Origin: Porticoccus sp033791605
GTDB taxonomy: Bacteria; Pseudomonadota; Gammaproteobacteria; Pseudomonadales; Porticoccaceae
Assembly (NCBI GenBank): GCA_033791605.1
Contig: JASJGJ010000033.1
Span: 1 to 63,570, forward strand
Direction: 5' to 3'
DNA length: 63,570 nt
The stretch's first letter is position 1. Every line of letters begins with the position of its first letter. The notes under the pieces were generated by a model, which searched no databases, had not been told where the DNA came from, and was given only the letters and a program-made list of their open reading frames with translations. Made by a program: the position numbers and the translations under genes. Below, one piece after another: positions 33,485 through 41,672 of the stretch.

Positions 33485-33691
33485 TTAGAGTACAACGATG
33501 TTCTCAGCTTGAGGACCTTTTTGACCTTGAGTAATAGTGAACTCAACTTTTTGTCCTTCGATCAGAGTTTTGAACCCAGCAGCCGAGATAGCGCTGAAGT
33601 GAGCAAATACGTCGGGACCAGATTCTTGTTCGATAAAACCAAAACCTTTAGCTTCGTTGAACCATTTAACAGTGCCAGTAGTAGTAGACAT
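33485..33691 (-). CDS. CspA-family cold-shock protein
   Basis: A 68-residue single-stranded nucleic-acid binding cold-shock domain. RNP1 GFGFIEQ (17-23) and RNP2 VFAHFSAI (28-35) are both present, with GTVKWFNEAKGFGF at the start. Length is normal. AAAGGA precedes the ATG. Upstream there are over 300 bases without a gene, compatible with a long regulatory 5' leader as in cspA, but I see no diagnostic cold box. Many paralogues exist per genome, so no specific letter is given. Confidence 0.95.
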   Translation of the reverse strand: MSTTTGTVKWFNEAKGFGFIEQESGPDVFAHFSAISAAGFKTLIEGQKVEFTITQGQKGPQAENIVVL

Positions 33692-34024
33692 AATAATATC
33701 CTTTCATTCAATAGTAATTTATAGCCTTTAAAATAAGGCCGATGTGCTGAAATGTGTTGCTATTACTTATGAAGAACCGGACGAGCTACTAAAGACGAGA
33801 CATCGAAATGGTGTGCATAAATATAAGACGTACTTTCAAGCTGAAATGAGTATATACCACTTTATGCGGTAGTCAATGAGTATTCGTTGCTCTTCTATTC
33901 TTATAACTAGAAATATAACAACAGGTTAGACAGCCATTGTTCAACCTGCCGTTAGATCATGGTTAGCAATAAAGAAACAGCGTAGCAAATATGCTCAAAG
34001 TTGCATTATCGTTGATGGAGCGCT
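33692..34024 (-). other. non-coding stretch upstream of the cold-shock gene
   Basis: No open frame of note. On the minus strand this region must hold the promoter and probably a structured leader for the cold-shock gene; the part nearest the gene (33692-33730) has the AAAGGA ribosome binding site. No clear -35/-10 pair can be singled out by eye. Confidence 0.4.
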
Positions 34025-34357
34025 CTAACCTTCAGGATATATGACTAAAAGTACACAGCCAGTTTTTGATTGAGGCATATGTGACGTGCCAGCAGGGTGG
34101 TGGATAAATGTGCCTGCTTTATAATCGTTCTTGCCATCATTAAAGACCCCAGAAATGACAAAGACTTGCTCTGGTCCTGGCTCGTGGACATCAAGGCCAG
34201 GATAAACAGCGCCAGGCTTGAACTCAAACACCATTACTCTTTTGTCATTACTGCCCTGCCACAAAGCCCGCTGGGTAATACCCGGTGCTGCTTCTTCCGC
34301 TTCTACGTCTTGCCAATTGATTGAGACAACACCTTCTAAATTCATTTCTTCGTTCAT
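34025..34357 (-). CDS. cupin domain protein (ChrR-like)
   Basis: A 110-residue single cupin. Motif 1 is VMVFEFKPGAVYPGLDVHEPGPEQVFVISGVF, with only one clear metal-type His (HEPGPEQ), and motif 2 is GTFIHHPAGTSHMPQS with two histidines. The arrangement matches the ChrR-like anti-ECF cupins and related stand-alone cupins; no sigma factor is adjacent, so a small-molecule sensor or enzyme role is as likely. Start from an ATG at 34357; a second ATG four residues in is possible. Single gene. Confidence 0.85.
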   Translation of the reverse strand: MNEEMNLEGVVSINWQDVEAEEAAPGITQRALWQGSNDKRVMVFEFKPGAVYPGLDVHEPGPEQVFVISGVFNDGKNDYKAGTFIHHPAGTSHMPQSKTGCVLLVIYPEG

Positions 34358-34461
34358 GCGTAAACCCTTTATTATTTTTCGTATATAGAGACTGTATTTT
34401 TGTTTATGTGTTTATTATAGGTAGAGTAGCACAGCCTGCAACTTACCCGCTGCAGATGATT

Positions 34462-35292
34462 TTAGTGTTTAAATTGAAGCCTTAGATTCTCTGGCAGGTG
34501 GTAGCTTTTCTTGAGACCGTCGGCAGGAGAAGAAAATGAGAGGTAACATGAAGCCAGGCAGAGGTCGGAGGTGTCTTCATCTCCGTGGCCGTACAGTCTA
34601 TCGCCGACAATGGGAAAGCCCTCTTCCGATAAGTGGCGTCGAATCTGATGTTTTCGGCCTGTTTCTATGGTGACGTCAACTAGGGATTGGTTGGTTGTAG
34701 AATTGTATGCAATAGCTTTTACTTGGCTCATAGCAGGTTTATTTTCGATATCAGAGTTCAGCTTAACCTCATCAGGAAACTCACCCTCAACAATCGCCTG
34801 ATATTTTTTTTCGATATTTCGGTCCTGGAATAAATTAGAAAAGTAGGCCGCTATTTTTCTTTGGTGGGCGATAATAATTAAACCCGTGGCAGCACGATCA
34901 AGCCGGTGAACAATAAAAGCTGGGCGTTGTGGTTTAAGATTTTTCTCCACCCAGCGGTTGATGGTGCAATGGTCGCCCCACTTGGAACCTTGGCTTAACA
35001 TCCCGTAGGGTTTATACCAAATACTGTAAAGCTCTTCATCTGCAATTAATGTCGCTGACATTGGTTGTTCGGCTAAAACACTTTGGTCAAAATAAAGGTG
35101 TAACTCATCGTTGGATCTTAGAGGTTTGTCGGCTCGACGAATACGTTGAGTATTTTTGTTCCTTGTTAACCAGACGGCACCTTTGGTCATCGCCTGTTTG
35201 ATGGTTTGTCGGGCTAACTCAGTAGTTTCCCCAAGGGCATCTACAGCAGTTTTTTCCGTACCTTCTATTTTGAGGTGCTTTTCAAATTTCAC
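34462..35292 (-). CDS. RluA-family RNA pseudouridine synthase
   Basis: A 276-residue enzyme that isomerises uridine in rRNA or tRNA. An N-terminal S4-like region (about 25-80) is followed by the catalytic domain with HRLDRAATGLIIIAH containing the catalytic aspartate (about 131), KKYQAIVEG and the VDVTIETGRKHQIRRHL motif, ending with GDRLYG. It resembles the small Rsu/RluA proteins of marine gammaproteobacteria more than RluA, C or D themselves, so the target base is unknown. Single gene. Confidence 0.9.
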   Translation of the reverse strand: MKFEKHLKIEGTEKTAVDALGETTELARQTIKQAMTKGAVWLTRNKNTQRIRRADKPLRSNDELHLYFDQSVLAEQPMSATLIADEELYSIWYKPYGMLSQGSKWGDHCTINRWVEKNLKPQRPAFIVHRLDRAATGLIIIAHQRKIAAYFSNLFQDRNIEKKYQAIVEGEFPDEVKLNSDIENKPAMSQVKAIAYNSTTNQSLVDVTIETGRKHQIRRHLSEEGFPIVGDRLYGHGDEDTSDLCLASCYLSFSSPADGLKKSYHLPENLRLQFKH

Positions 35293-35319
35293 CAGTCAGT
35301 CCCAGCAAGTAAATTATAA

Positions 35320-35772
35320 TTAGGGCCGCACAAGTGTAACTTTATATGTGCATAACTTGCCGTCCATGGGGTCAACAGTTTCTGGTGTTGTATAAATAAG
35401 CTGTTCGTTTTCAAAGGAAATAAAGCGTGTTTGCAGTGTGCCAGTCCACAACTCATTCCAGCTTGCATCCAAGTTGTGGATTATCCTGTCGGATTCGACT
35501 GCATAGCTTCCAGCATAAGCAAACATGGAGTCAAAGAGTGCAACTTTCTCGCTTTCTGTCGGAGGGTTTTCTGAAGGGCAGGGTCTATCGCCCCGTAGGA
35601 CTAATACCATTAAACGGCCGTCTGGAGAATAGTTGATGCAACCAGTGGGAGCCGGGCCAAAAGCATCAGATTCTTCTCCAGACTCTACCAGCCTACGTTT
35701 CCAGGCCAATATTTCCCAAGTACCAAGAATCTGCTGGTGTAGCGACGTTGTTGTATCTTTTACTGTTTTCAT
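35320..35772 (-). CDS. lipocalin-like domain protein
   Basis: A 150-residue cytoplasmic protein with a lipocalin-like beta-barrel: ILGTWEILAWKRR, then GCINYSPDGRLMVLVLRGDR and a C-terminal LQTRFISFENEQLIYTTPE, the layout of the Lipocalin_5 family. No signal peptide. The ATG at 35772 gives the tighter N-terminus; one six codons upstream (35790) is also possible. It probably binds a small hydrophobic ligand; the substrate is unknown. It lies 27 bases upstream of the pseudouridine synthase gene on the same strand, so co-transcription is likely. Confidence 0.8.
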   Translation of the reverse strand: MKTVKDTTTSLHQQILGTWEILAWKRRLVESGEESDAFGPAPTGCINYSPDGRLMVLVLRGDRPCPSENPPTESEKVALFDSMFAYAGSYAVESDRIIHNLDASWNELWTGTLQTRFISFENEQLIYTTPETVDPMDGKLCTYKVTLVRP

Positions 35773-35946
35773 TGGGTTGGGGCATCTCATTTCTAAATGA
35801 TTAGTGCTATTTCAGTTGCTATCCATAAGCCACCAAGTAGATGCACAAAGTGCAACAATACTTTCAGCCGTTGTCCGTACAGTTCTATTTCTAGGTATCT
35901 TTCAAATTAAAAGGAATATAACTATTCTGATGCTTAGCTTAATAAG

Positions 35947-36633
35947 TTATTCGCGTAATTTTATGTAGAGTTCACCGTCGCGAACCTGAATATCATCAAC
36001 GCCATCCGCAAACTTTTTCCAAAATCCTTGGTCTCCAAACTCACCGACTAGGTCAACATTTTTTAAATTGCCGAGCCAAGCGTTCGGAATAGGCACACCC
36101 ATGACGCTAATACCTTTTAGTGCGATTATAGGTCTGCGGGAAGCATCCAGCCGCACCTCCATGCCAGCATTTACCCGTAGAGTCTTGCCGGGCATGATTG
36201 GGAAGTCGTCCGGTACTGGTAGCAGGATTTTTGCACTGGCAAGGTTGTGGGACAAATCTATTGCAACGCGGCGGGCAAAATCTGGGTTGCCGCCGATCAG
36301 TGAATTGACTTCTCTCTCGCTAAACGTAACCTCACGATTCTCATCAGATTCTGTGTATGCCTCCGGCTGGGCAGGTTCCCCCTTGGTTGTATCTTGCGGT
36401 ATCGATTCCTGTTGCCAGCCCAGTTTTCTCAACTTTTGATTCAGTTCTTGCTTCTCTTGGATATTGAGAGCTACAGGCTTCAAGTCGGGTGGGAAGATAT
36501 AGGTGCGGATAATGAGAAATGTGATCCCGGCAGTTAGCACGATGACTGCGAGAATGATCAGTGTAAGCTGTGCGCCAGACAAGCCAGACTTATTCTTGCG
36601 CACCTGCATTTCATTTGATGTGGGATCTGTCAT
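35947..36633 (-). CDS. single-span membrane protein with periplasmic domain, unknown
   Basis: A 228-residue protein from the ATG at 36633 (one at 36657 adds eight). A polar cytoplasmic head of about 18 residues is followed by one membrane span (about 19-42), a Gln/Glu-rich linker (to about 90) and a compact periplasmic domain: TFSEREVNSLIGGNPDFARRVAIDLSHNLASAKILLPVPDDF...RVNAGMEVRLD. The domain resembles lipid-bridge-type or YpmS/DUF2140-like modules but I cannot fix the family. Single gene, no obvious operon partner. Confidence 0.65.
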   Translation of the reverse strand: MTDPTSNEMQVRKNKSGLSGAQLTLIILAVIVLTAGITFLIIRTYIFPPDLKPVALNIQEKQELNQKLRKLGWQQESIPQDTTKGEPAQPEAYTESDENREVTFSEREVNSLIGGNPDFARRVAIDLSHNLASAKILLPVPDDFPIMPGKTLRVNAGMEVRLDASRRPIIALKGISVMGVPIPNAWLGNLKNVDLVGEFGDQGFWKKFADGVDDIQVRDGELYIKLRE

Positions 36634-36877
36634 CAGACTACCTATACTTGAGTTCACAGCTTACATGGTACTGTTGTGCTGAGGAGAAAGGAATCTAACT
36701 ATGCTGGCACTAAAGTTCAGTGTCTGGTTTGAGGCTCTGGTTATGGATTATTGCAGCGGCTAGTTATCAGTTTTAAATTTATCAATTCTTGTAACTATGC
36801 AAAGTAGTGTTACTTCTGTCATTAAGGTTTTCTTCAATAACGGAAGCTATAACAAGATGAGTAATTTTCTTTTAAAC

Positions 36878-39406
36878 CTAGCTTAAAGGTACAACACCTT
36901 GTACATCATTGATAACGGGTACCACACCTTCTTTCGTTTCTTTTTTCATGTGTAGTTTATCCTTATGTCGGATATGTGAGTCGAGAAATGAGCGTTCCAT
37001 TTCAGGAACCTGTTCTAAAACCTCATCAGCACCTTTGTTGTAGAAATCACGATTTCGGTCAGCAACCCCTGCTTTACGATTTAATTCATTAATTTTTTCA
37101 TCCAGTGCCTTAATGTTGTCAGAGTTTTCATCAACACCACTATCTCTGAGTTCATCTTGTTGTGTTTTTAATTCGTGAGACTCATTTTTAAGGTCATACC
37201 CCTCGGTGGCATATTGATAGGCGAGTTCACGCTTTTTGAGTACACGGTCGAACTCTTTTGCCAACGTCGGATTATTTTCCATTAAATTTTCGTACAAAGA
37301 ATCACGCGCTGCTCTTAATTCCAGAGGGCTTGATTCTTTGGTGGCCAGTGTTGATAAAAATGGCATTTCTTTGCTTAAAAAGGTGTGTAGGTGTTGCTTT
37401 TGTTGTTCTTCGGTTAGTTCTAGCTCATCAGGAACAACATCGAAATATAATTTTGTTATGTCATCAATCATTGCTTGGGTTAGCTCGACTCGCTCTTGGG
37501 TCGATCCCGCTGTCAGAATGGCCGGTAATTCTGTTTCGTAGGTATCGAAAAATTGATATTTTATCGTGGCGAGAGTGTTGTCTAGAAAACCGTATTCCAT
37601 ATCGATCATATTTTTTCGTTTTCTTTCAATCTCTTCGCCGATGTCGTCCATTGGTGAAAAATAAGATTTAGGGCTTTCTGTGCAAGGGCTTTCGCTGGCA
37701 ATGGTCTGGTCAACTCTGTCGAGCTGGATTTTTCCATCGTTGCCCGCTGTCATAGTAAAAATATAAGGGTAGGTGATCACGGGGTCTTTTTTCGGGTCCG
37801 TGACATGCACTACTAAATTCATGGGTTCTGCGGCCAACATTTCCTCAGTAACGGGGAATACAGTACCTATTGACCGGGCACCACTGACTGCGGTGTTAAA
37901 TCCAAATTGTTCCCAGAGAGGGCCTTCATCCGCCACTTCCCCGTATACCGTTTCTTCACCGCTGGCGAGCAGCTCGCTCCAGTTTTCATTCCAGCCGCCT
38001 TCTTCGTGCTTGACATGTTCACCGTCTACATAGGTGTCCTTTGTCCACGACACACTTAACTTCCAGTCGCGCCAAATTTCATATAGGTAGATGCCAATAG
38101 GCATTATTCTCCAGCCACGTGGATTTTCTAGGTAAATGGTTTGGAAGGTTCCGTTACCCGGTGCTTTTTTGATGTCGTTGCTAATCAATAAGCCTTCGGG
38201 GGTGAAACTGCCACCGGTAAGTAGTTCACGCTTAACATTTTTATCTTTGGTCTTGAGTTTATATTTCTTTTTAATTGGGTCTCTTTCAGTGATAGGCCCG
38301 TCATACTTACTACTGCCACCACCAATACCTAGTAATCCTGTGATAGCTTTAGTGGCGACACCGGCGACTTTCTTTTTGGTTTTATCCTTGAAGTTGGCTT
38401 TGCTACCTATTTCATTGTTGGGGCCAACCGTAATAGCTTCATTGGCTGCTGGTTCAGGACAGGTGCTAATTGGCATGCCTCCCACTGCAGGGATAAATCC
38501 AGCATCCTCCTGTTTTAATGCAGGACAAAATTTACTTTCACAACTTGGGAGTTGGGTGCTTAATTTTTTGAATAGCTTTTTCAGTGCTTCTATTTCAGCT
38601 TTTAGCTGTGTTACTACTTTGGCTGCATTACTGTAGTTCGTTTTATCGGGATGGTTATATGTTAGGAAAGATACTTTTATCTTGTTGGATTTTTCGATCA
38701 TTTCGTAATATTTGAATGTAATTTCGGCTCGCTGTAATTTCATGTGTGAGCGAATCACCCAGCCAGGTAGGGCATTTAGTTGTGCAGCGAGTGGTTGGCA
38801 TGGAGGACATTTAGTCCGGTAGGGGCCTTTCCAGTCAATTCCATATTGATTCAGTATAGAGTTGATGTTGGGTTGGTAAGATCCCGTGGTGGTTTCTCCA
38901 CCAATTTTAATTCCCTTTAATTTACTTGGTTTTTTGACTTTACAGGCAGTTTGTTCGCACTCAATTAAAGCGGCAGACAAGTATTGAGCTTGTTGCTCTA
39001 GTGCTAATACAGCTTTCTTGTGTAACTCCAGTTGAGCTTGCTGCAGCTCAAATAATTCTAGGTTGGCCGCGACCGCTTTACCCTCAAAGTCAGTAATATC
39101 ACCTTTGCCCGGCCAGAAAGGATCTTGTTTTCCCTTCTCACGGTGCTGTCCTGCTTCTCGCCAAAAGTGTATCCAATACCGGCTGTTTAGTAACTCCTGA
39201 ACTGTCTCGTTATATTGAGAGGCCATTTTGGTGCATTTGTCACATTTGGTTTTTACTGGCTCCCAAGTAACCTGTTTAAGTTTTGGATATTTACCGGTCC
39301 AGCCCTGATGATTTGGGTCTGAAACAGTCTTGGCCTGCAGCTCAGTCGAAGCCAGAGCAAAGCCTAACAAGCTGATTAGAATAACAAAAAATCTTTTTAG
39401 CTCCAT
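36878..39406 (-). CDS. large secreted protein with duplicated cysteine-bounded helical module, unknown
   Basis: An 842-residue exported protein; the ATG at 39406 gives a clean Sec signal peptide (about 1-25, ending STELQAK). The N-terminal third holds two copies of a module: a W-x-P/G-x-x-KTKC-x-x-C box (KTKCDKC and RTKCPPC), about 100 residues of helix with heptad-like charge, then a second cysteine pair (CEQTAC and CESKFC). A lysine/glycine-rich linker leads to a beta-rich middle (YLENPRGWRIMPIGIYLYEIWRDWKLSVSW) and a long charged coiled-coil C-terminus (about 590-830). I do not recognise the family. No secretion partner genes are adjacent. The pairs probably form disulfides or bind metal in the periplasm. 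Confidence 0.8.
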   Translation of the reverse strand: MELKRFFVILISLLGFALASTELQAKTVSDPNHQGWTGKYPKLKQVTWEPVKTKCDKCTKMASQYNETVQELLNSRYWIHFWREAGQHREKGKQDPFWPGKGDITDFEGKAVAANLELFELQQAQLELHKKAVLALEQQAQYLSAALIECEQTACKVKKPSKLKGIKIGGETTTGSYQPNINSILNQYGIDWKGPYRTKCPPCQPLAAQLNALPGWVIRSHMKLQRAEITFKYYEMIEKSNKIKVSFLTYNHPDKTNYSNAAKVVTQLKAEIEALKKLFKKLSTQLPSCESKFCPALKQEDAGFIPAVGGMPISTCPEPAANEAITVGPNNEIGSKANFKDKTKKKVAGVATKAITGLLGIGGGSSKYDGPITERDPIKKKYKLKTKDKNVKRELLTGGSFTPEGLLISNDIKKAPGNGTFQTIYLENPRGWRIMPIGIYLYEIWRDWKLSVSWTKDTYVDGEHVKHEEGGWNENWSELLASGEETVYGEVADEGPLWEQFGFNTAVSGARSIGTVFPVTEEMLAAEPMNLVVHVTDPKKDPVITYPYIFTMTAGNDGKIQLDRVDQTIASESPCTESPKSYFSPMDDIGEEIERKRKNMIDMEYGFLDNTLATIKYQFFDTYETELPAILTAGSTQERVELTQAMIDDITKLYFDVVPDELELTEEQQKQHLHTFLSKEMPFLSTLATKESSPLELRAARDSLYENLMENNPTLAKEFDRVLKKRELAYQYATEGYDLKNESHELKTQQDELRDSGVDENSDNIKALDEKINELNRKAGVADRNRDFYNKGADEVLEQVPEMERSFLDSHIRHKDKLHMKKETKEGVVPVINDVQGVVPLS

Positions 39407-39661
39407 GGAAGAGCCTATTTTTGTGATTGCTAACATGAGCGACAAAACCTTTTTCTTTTGTCTAGTTATAGCATATTAATCGAGGTTTTTTTATGCAGAA
39501 AATATAGTGAAGGTTTGTTTTGGGTTTTCGCTAACGCTTAAATGCCTAGAGACGAGGCGGATATTAATGGGTTCCTTTGCTTGACTAGTTAGGTATTCGT
39601 TCTTTCATCACCCTCGCAATCAAAGTCTGCTTCTTTATCACGCTTCACTTTAGCGAGCTAT

Positions 39662-39823
39662 ATGTTGCGGCATTCCTTTATGACACACTTGCTTCAGTCA
39701 GGCGCAAATATTCGAACAGTTCAGCAGCAACTGAAGCATACTGATGTGATAGCCACAGAAATTTATACCCATGTACTTAAGTAGGGTGCCGATGGGGTGC
39801 GAAGCCCACTTAGTAATTTATAA
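39662..39823 (+). pseudogene. orphan C-terminal fragment of an integron-type tyrosine recombinase
   Basis: One frame reads MLRHSFMTHLLQSGANIRTVQ, then QQLKHTDVIATEIYTHVLK, a TAG, and GADGVRSPLSNL to a TAA. This is the C-terminal 50 residues of an IntI/Xer recombinase: box II L-R-H-S-F, the G/K-H-T-D turn, the catalytic Y in IYTHVL, and the IntI tail -RGG--VRSPLD-L with a premature stop. Nothing upstream in 39407-39661 gives the rest of the enzyme. The truncated intI at 8481 lacks precisely this part, but the two are 30 kb apart. Confidence 0.8.
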
Positions 39824-39856
39824 AGCGAGACGAGTGCGGTTTAGATTGAAGGTTTT

Positions 39857-40153
39857 TTATGCCGCACCGTGTTTTTTTAGCGCGTCTACATACTCATCAC
39901 CGTGACGGTGTTGGTTGACAATAGCGAGCACGGTTTCACCGTTGGGGTTTTGGGCATTAATGTCGCGGCCTTCTTCGAGAAAAAAAGTGAGGAAGGTTTC
40001 AAAGTTTTCTATGTTCATGCCACGATAGGCTTTTTCTAGTAGGTGAAAGTCAGCATTGATGCCTTCGGGTGCTTCAAACTGAAGGAAAGTTTTAATACGT
40101 TCGTCGTCAAAGACTTCGCCGAGGACTTTTTTCTTGTCTTTTTTAAGTGCCAT
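39857..40153 (-). CDS. PA4642-family small protein
   Basis: A 98-residue acidic, helical cytoplasmic protein: KKDKKKVLGEVFDDERIKTFLQF at the start and FLEEGRDINAQNPNGETVLAIVNQHRHGDEY near the end, the latter with an ankyrin-like turn. This matches the small PA4642 family conserved in Pseudomonas and relatives. Function unknown. It lies 64 bases after gatB on the same strand and may be read from the gat operon. Confidence 0.82.
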   Translation of the reverse strand: MALKKDKKKVLGEVFDDERIKTFLQFEAPEGINADFHLLEKAYRGMNIENFETFLTFFLEEGRDINAQNPNGETVLAIVNQHRHGDEYVDALKKHGAA

Positions 40154-40217
40154 AATTTTTTAATTTTCTTTAAATATTAAAAGTAAGTTATTAAATGAAT
40201 TTTTAGAACTTTTATTA

Positions 40218-41672
40218 TCAGAGTAAGTCGTTCAGTTTTTTTAGAAGAATGTCATTCACCTGTTGTGGGTTGGCCTGACCTTTTGAGGATTTCATGATTT
40301 GTCCCACAAAATATCCCAGCATTTTAGGGCGTTTGCTTTCGTCAGCATTGCGAAAGTTGTCAACTTGTTTGTCACTGTTGGCGATGACTTCATCAACCAT
40401 GGCTTCAATGACTCGGCTGTCGGAAACCTGTTTCAGGCCTTGAGTTTCAATAATGTTATCGGCATCGCCGCCACCATTCCACATACCCTCGAAGACTTGC
40501 TTGGCCATTTTGCTTGAAATGGTACCGTCTGTTATGCGCTCAATCATACCTGCCAGTTGTTCTGCGCTGAGAGGGCTGTGTTTGATGGAGAGCTCAGCAG
40601 TATTCAGGCGAGCTGAAAGTTCTCCCATAATCCAGTTGGCAGTAAGTTTGATATCGCCACTGGTCTTAGCGGCGGTTTCAAAATACTGTGCCATATTGGC
40701 ATCGCCACTAAGCATAGAGGCGTCGTAACTGGACAAATCGTACTGTTCCATAAAACGGTCGCGACGGGCATCAGGCAGTTCTGGCAGGTTTTTCCGAATG
40801 CTCTCAATATAGCCATCATCGAATACCACGGGTAACAAATCGGGGCAGGGGAAGTAGCGGTAATCGTTGGCTTCTTCCTTGCTGCGCATGGAGCGCGCTT
40901 GTTTTGTATCGCCATTGTATAGCCGGGTTTCCTGAATGACTCTGCCGCCATCTTCGATAAGGTCTATCTGACGTTCAACTTCCAGTGCAATGGCGTCTTC
41001 CATAAAACGGAAAGAGTTGAGGTTTTTAGTCTCGGTGCGTGTGCCTAGCTCTTCACCCGGTCTGCGGACAGAAATATTCACGTCAAAACGCATGGAGCCT
41101 TGAGACATTTCGCCATCACAGATACCCAACGAGGTAACTATGCTGTGTAGTTTTTTGGCGAAGGCAACGGCTTCCTCTGAATTGCTGATGTCCGGTTCGG
41201 AGACAATTTCTATTAGTGGAGTTCCGGCACGGTTTAGGTCGATACCTGACATGCCGTGCTCAAAATTACCTTCGTGCAGGGATTTACCGGCATCCTCTTC
41301 TAAATGAGCATGGTGGATTCGGATAGATTTTTTAGTGCCATCGGCCAATTCAATTTCCACATGACCAGGGCCTACAATGGGTTTTTCCAGCTGAGTGGTT
41401 TGGTAGGCTTTGGGGAGATCCGGGTAGAAATAATTTTTCCGCTCGAATACAGAGGTTTTGGCGATCTCTGCATCAATGGCCAAGCCAAACATAATGGCAT
41501 AGCGAAATGCCTGCTCATTGGGAACGGGCAGGGTGCCGGGCATGGCTAGGTCTAAAGCAGAGGCTTGGGTGTTGGGTTCGGCACCAAAAGCAGTGCTGGA
41601 GCCGGAAAAAATTTTAGATTTTGTGGCCAGTTGTGCGTGGACTTCCAGACCGATAACAGTTTCCCATTCCAT
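40218..41672 (-). CDS. gatB: Asp/Glu-tRNA(Asn/Gln) amidotransferase subunit B
   Basis: Kinase/transferase subunit of GatCAB, which converts Glu-tRNA-Gln and/or Asp-tRNA-Asn to the amide form. 484 residues from the ATG at 41672, whose A is shared with the gatA stop (TAATG); a longer in-frame start at 41723 lies inside gatA and is rejected. Family motifs are WETVIGLEVHAQL, PGTLPVPNEQA, RKNYFYPDLPKAYQ and GNFEHGMSGIDLNRAGTPLIEIVSEPD. The C-terminal YqeY-like tail ends GQIMKSSKGQANPQQVNDIL. Third gene of gatC-gatA-gatB. Confidence 0.98.
   Translation of the reverse strand: MEWETVIGLEVHAQLATKSKIFSGSSTAFGAEPNTQASALDLAMPGTLPVPNEQAFRYAIMFGLAIDAEIAKTSVFERKNYFYPDLPKAYQTTQLEKPIVGPGHVEIELADGTKKSIRIHHAHLEEDAGKSLHEGNFEHGMSGIDLNRAGTPLIEIVSEPDISNSEEAVAFAKKLHSIVTSLGICDGEMSQGSMRFDVNISVRRPGEELGTRTETKNLNSFRFMEDAIALEVERQIDLIEDGGRVIQETRLYNGDTKQARSMRSKEEANDYRYFPCPDLLPVVFDDGYIESIRKNLPELPDARRDRFMEQYDLSSYDASMLSGDANMAQYFETAAKTSGDIKLTANWIMGELSARLNTAELSIKHSPLSAEQLAGMIERITDGTISSKMAKQVFEGMWNGGGDADNIIETQGLKQVSDSRVIEAMVDEVIANSDKQVDNFRNADESKRPKMLGYFVGQIMKSSKGQANPQQVNDILLKKLNDLL

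Noticed and set aside
38136..38636. 166-codon plus-strand frame opposite the large secreted protein, and a similar 137-codon one at 37258
   Set aside because: Antisense shadows of a gene with a clear signal peptide and domain layout; hydrophobicity is that expected from the antisense of charged coiled-coil codons.
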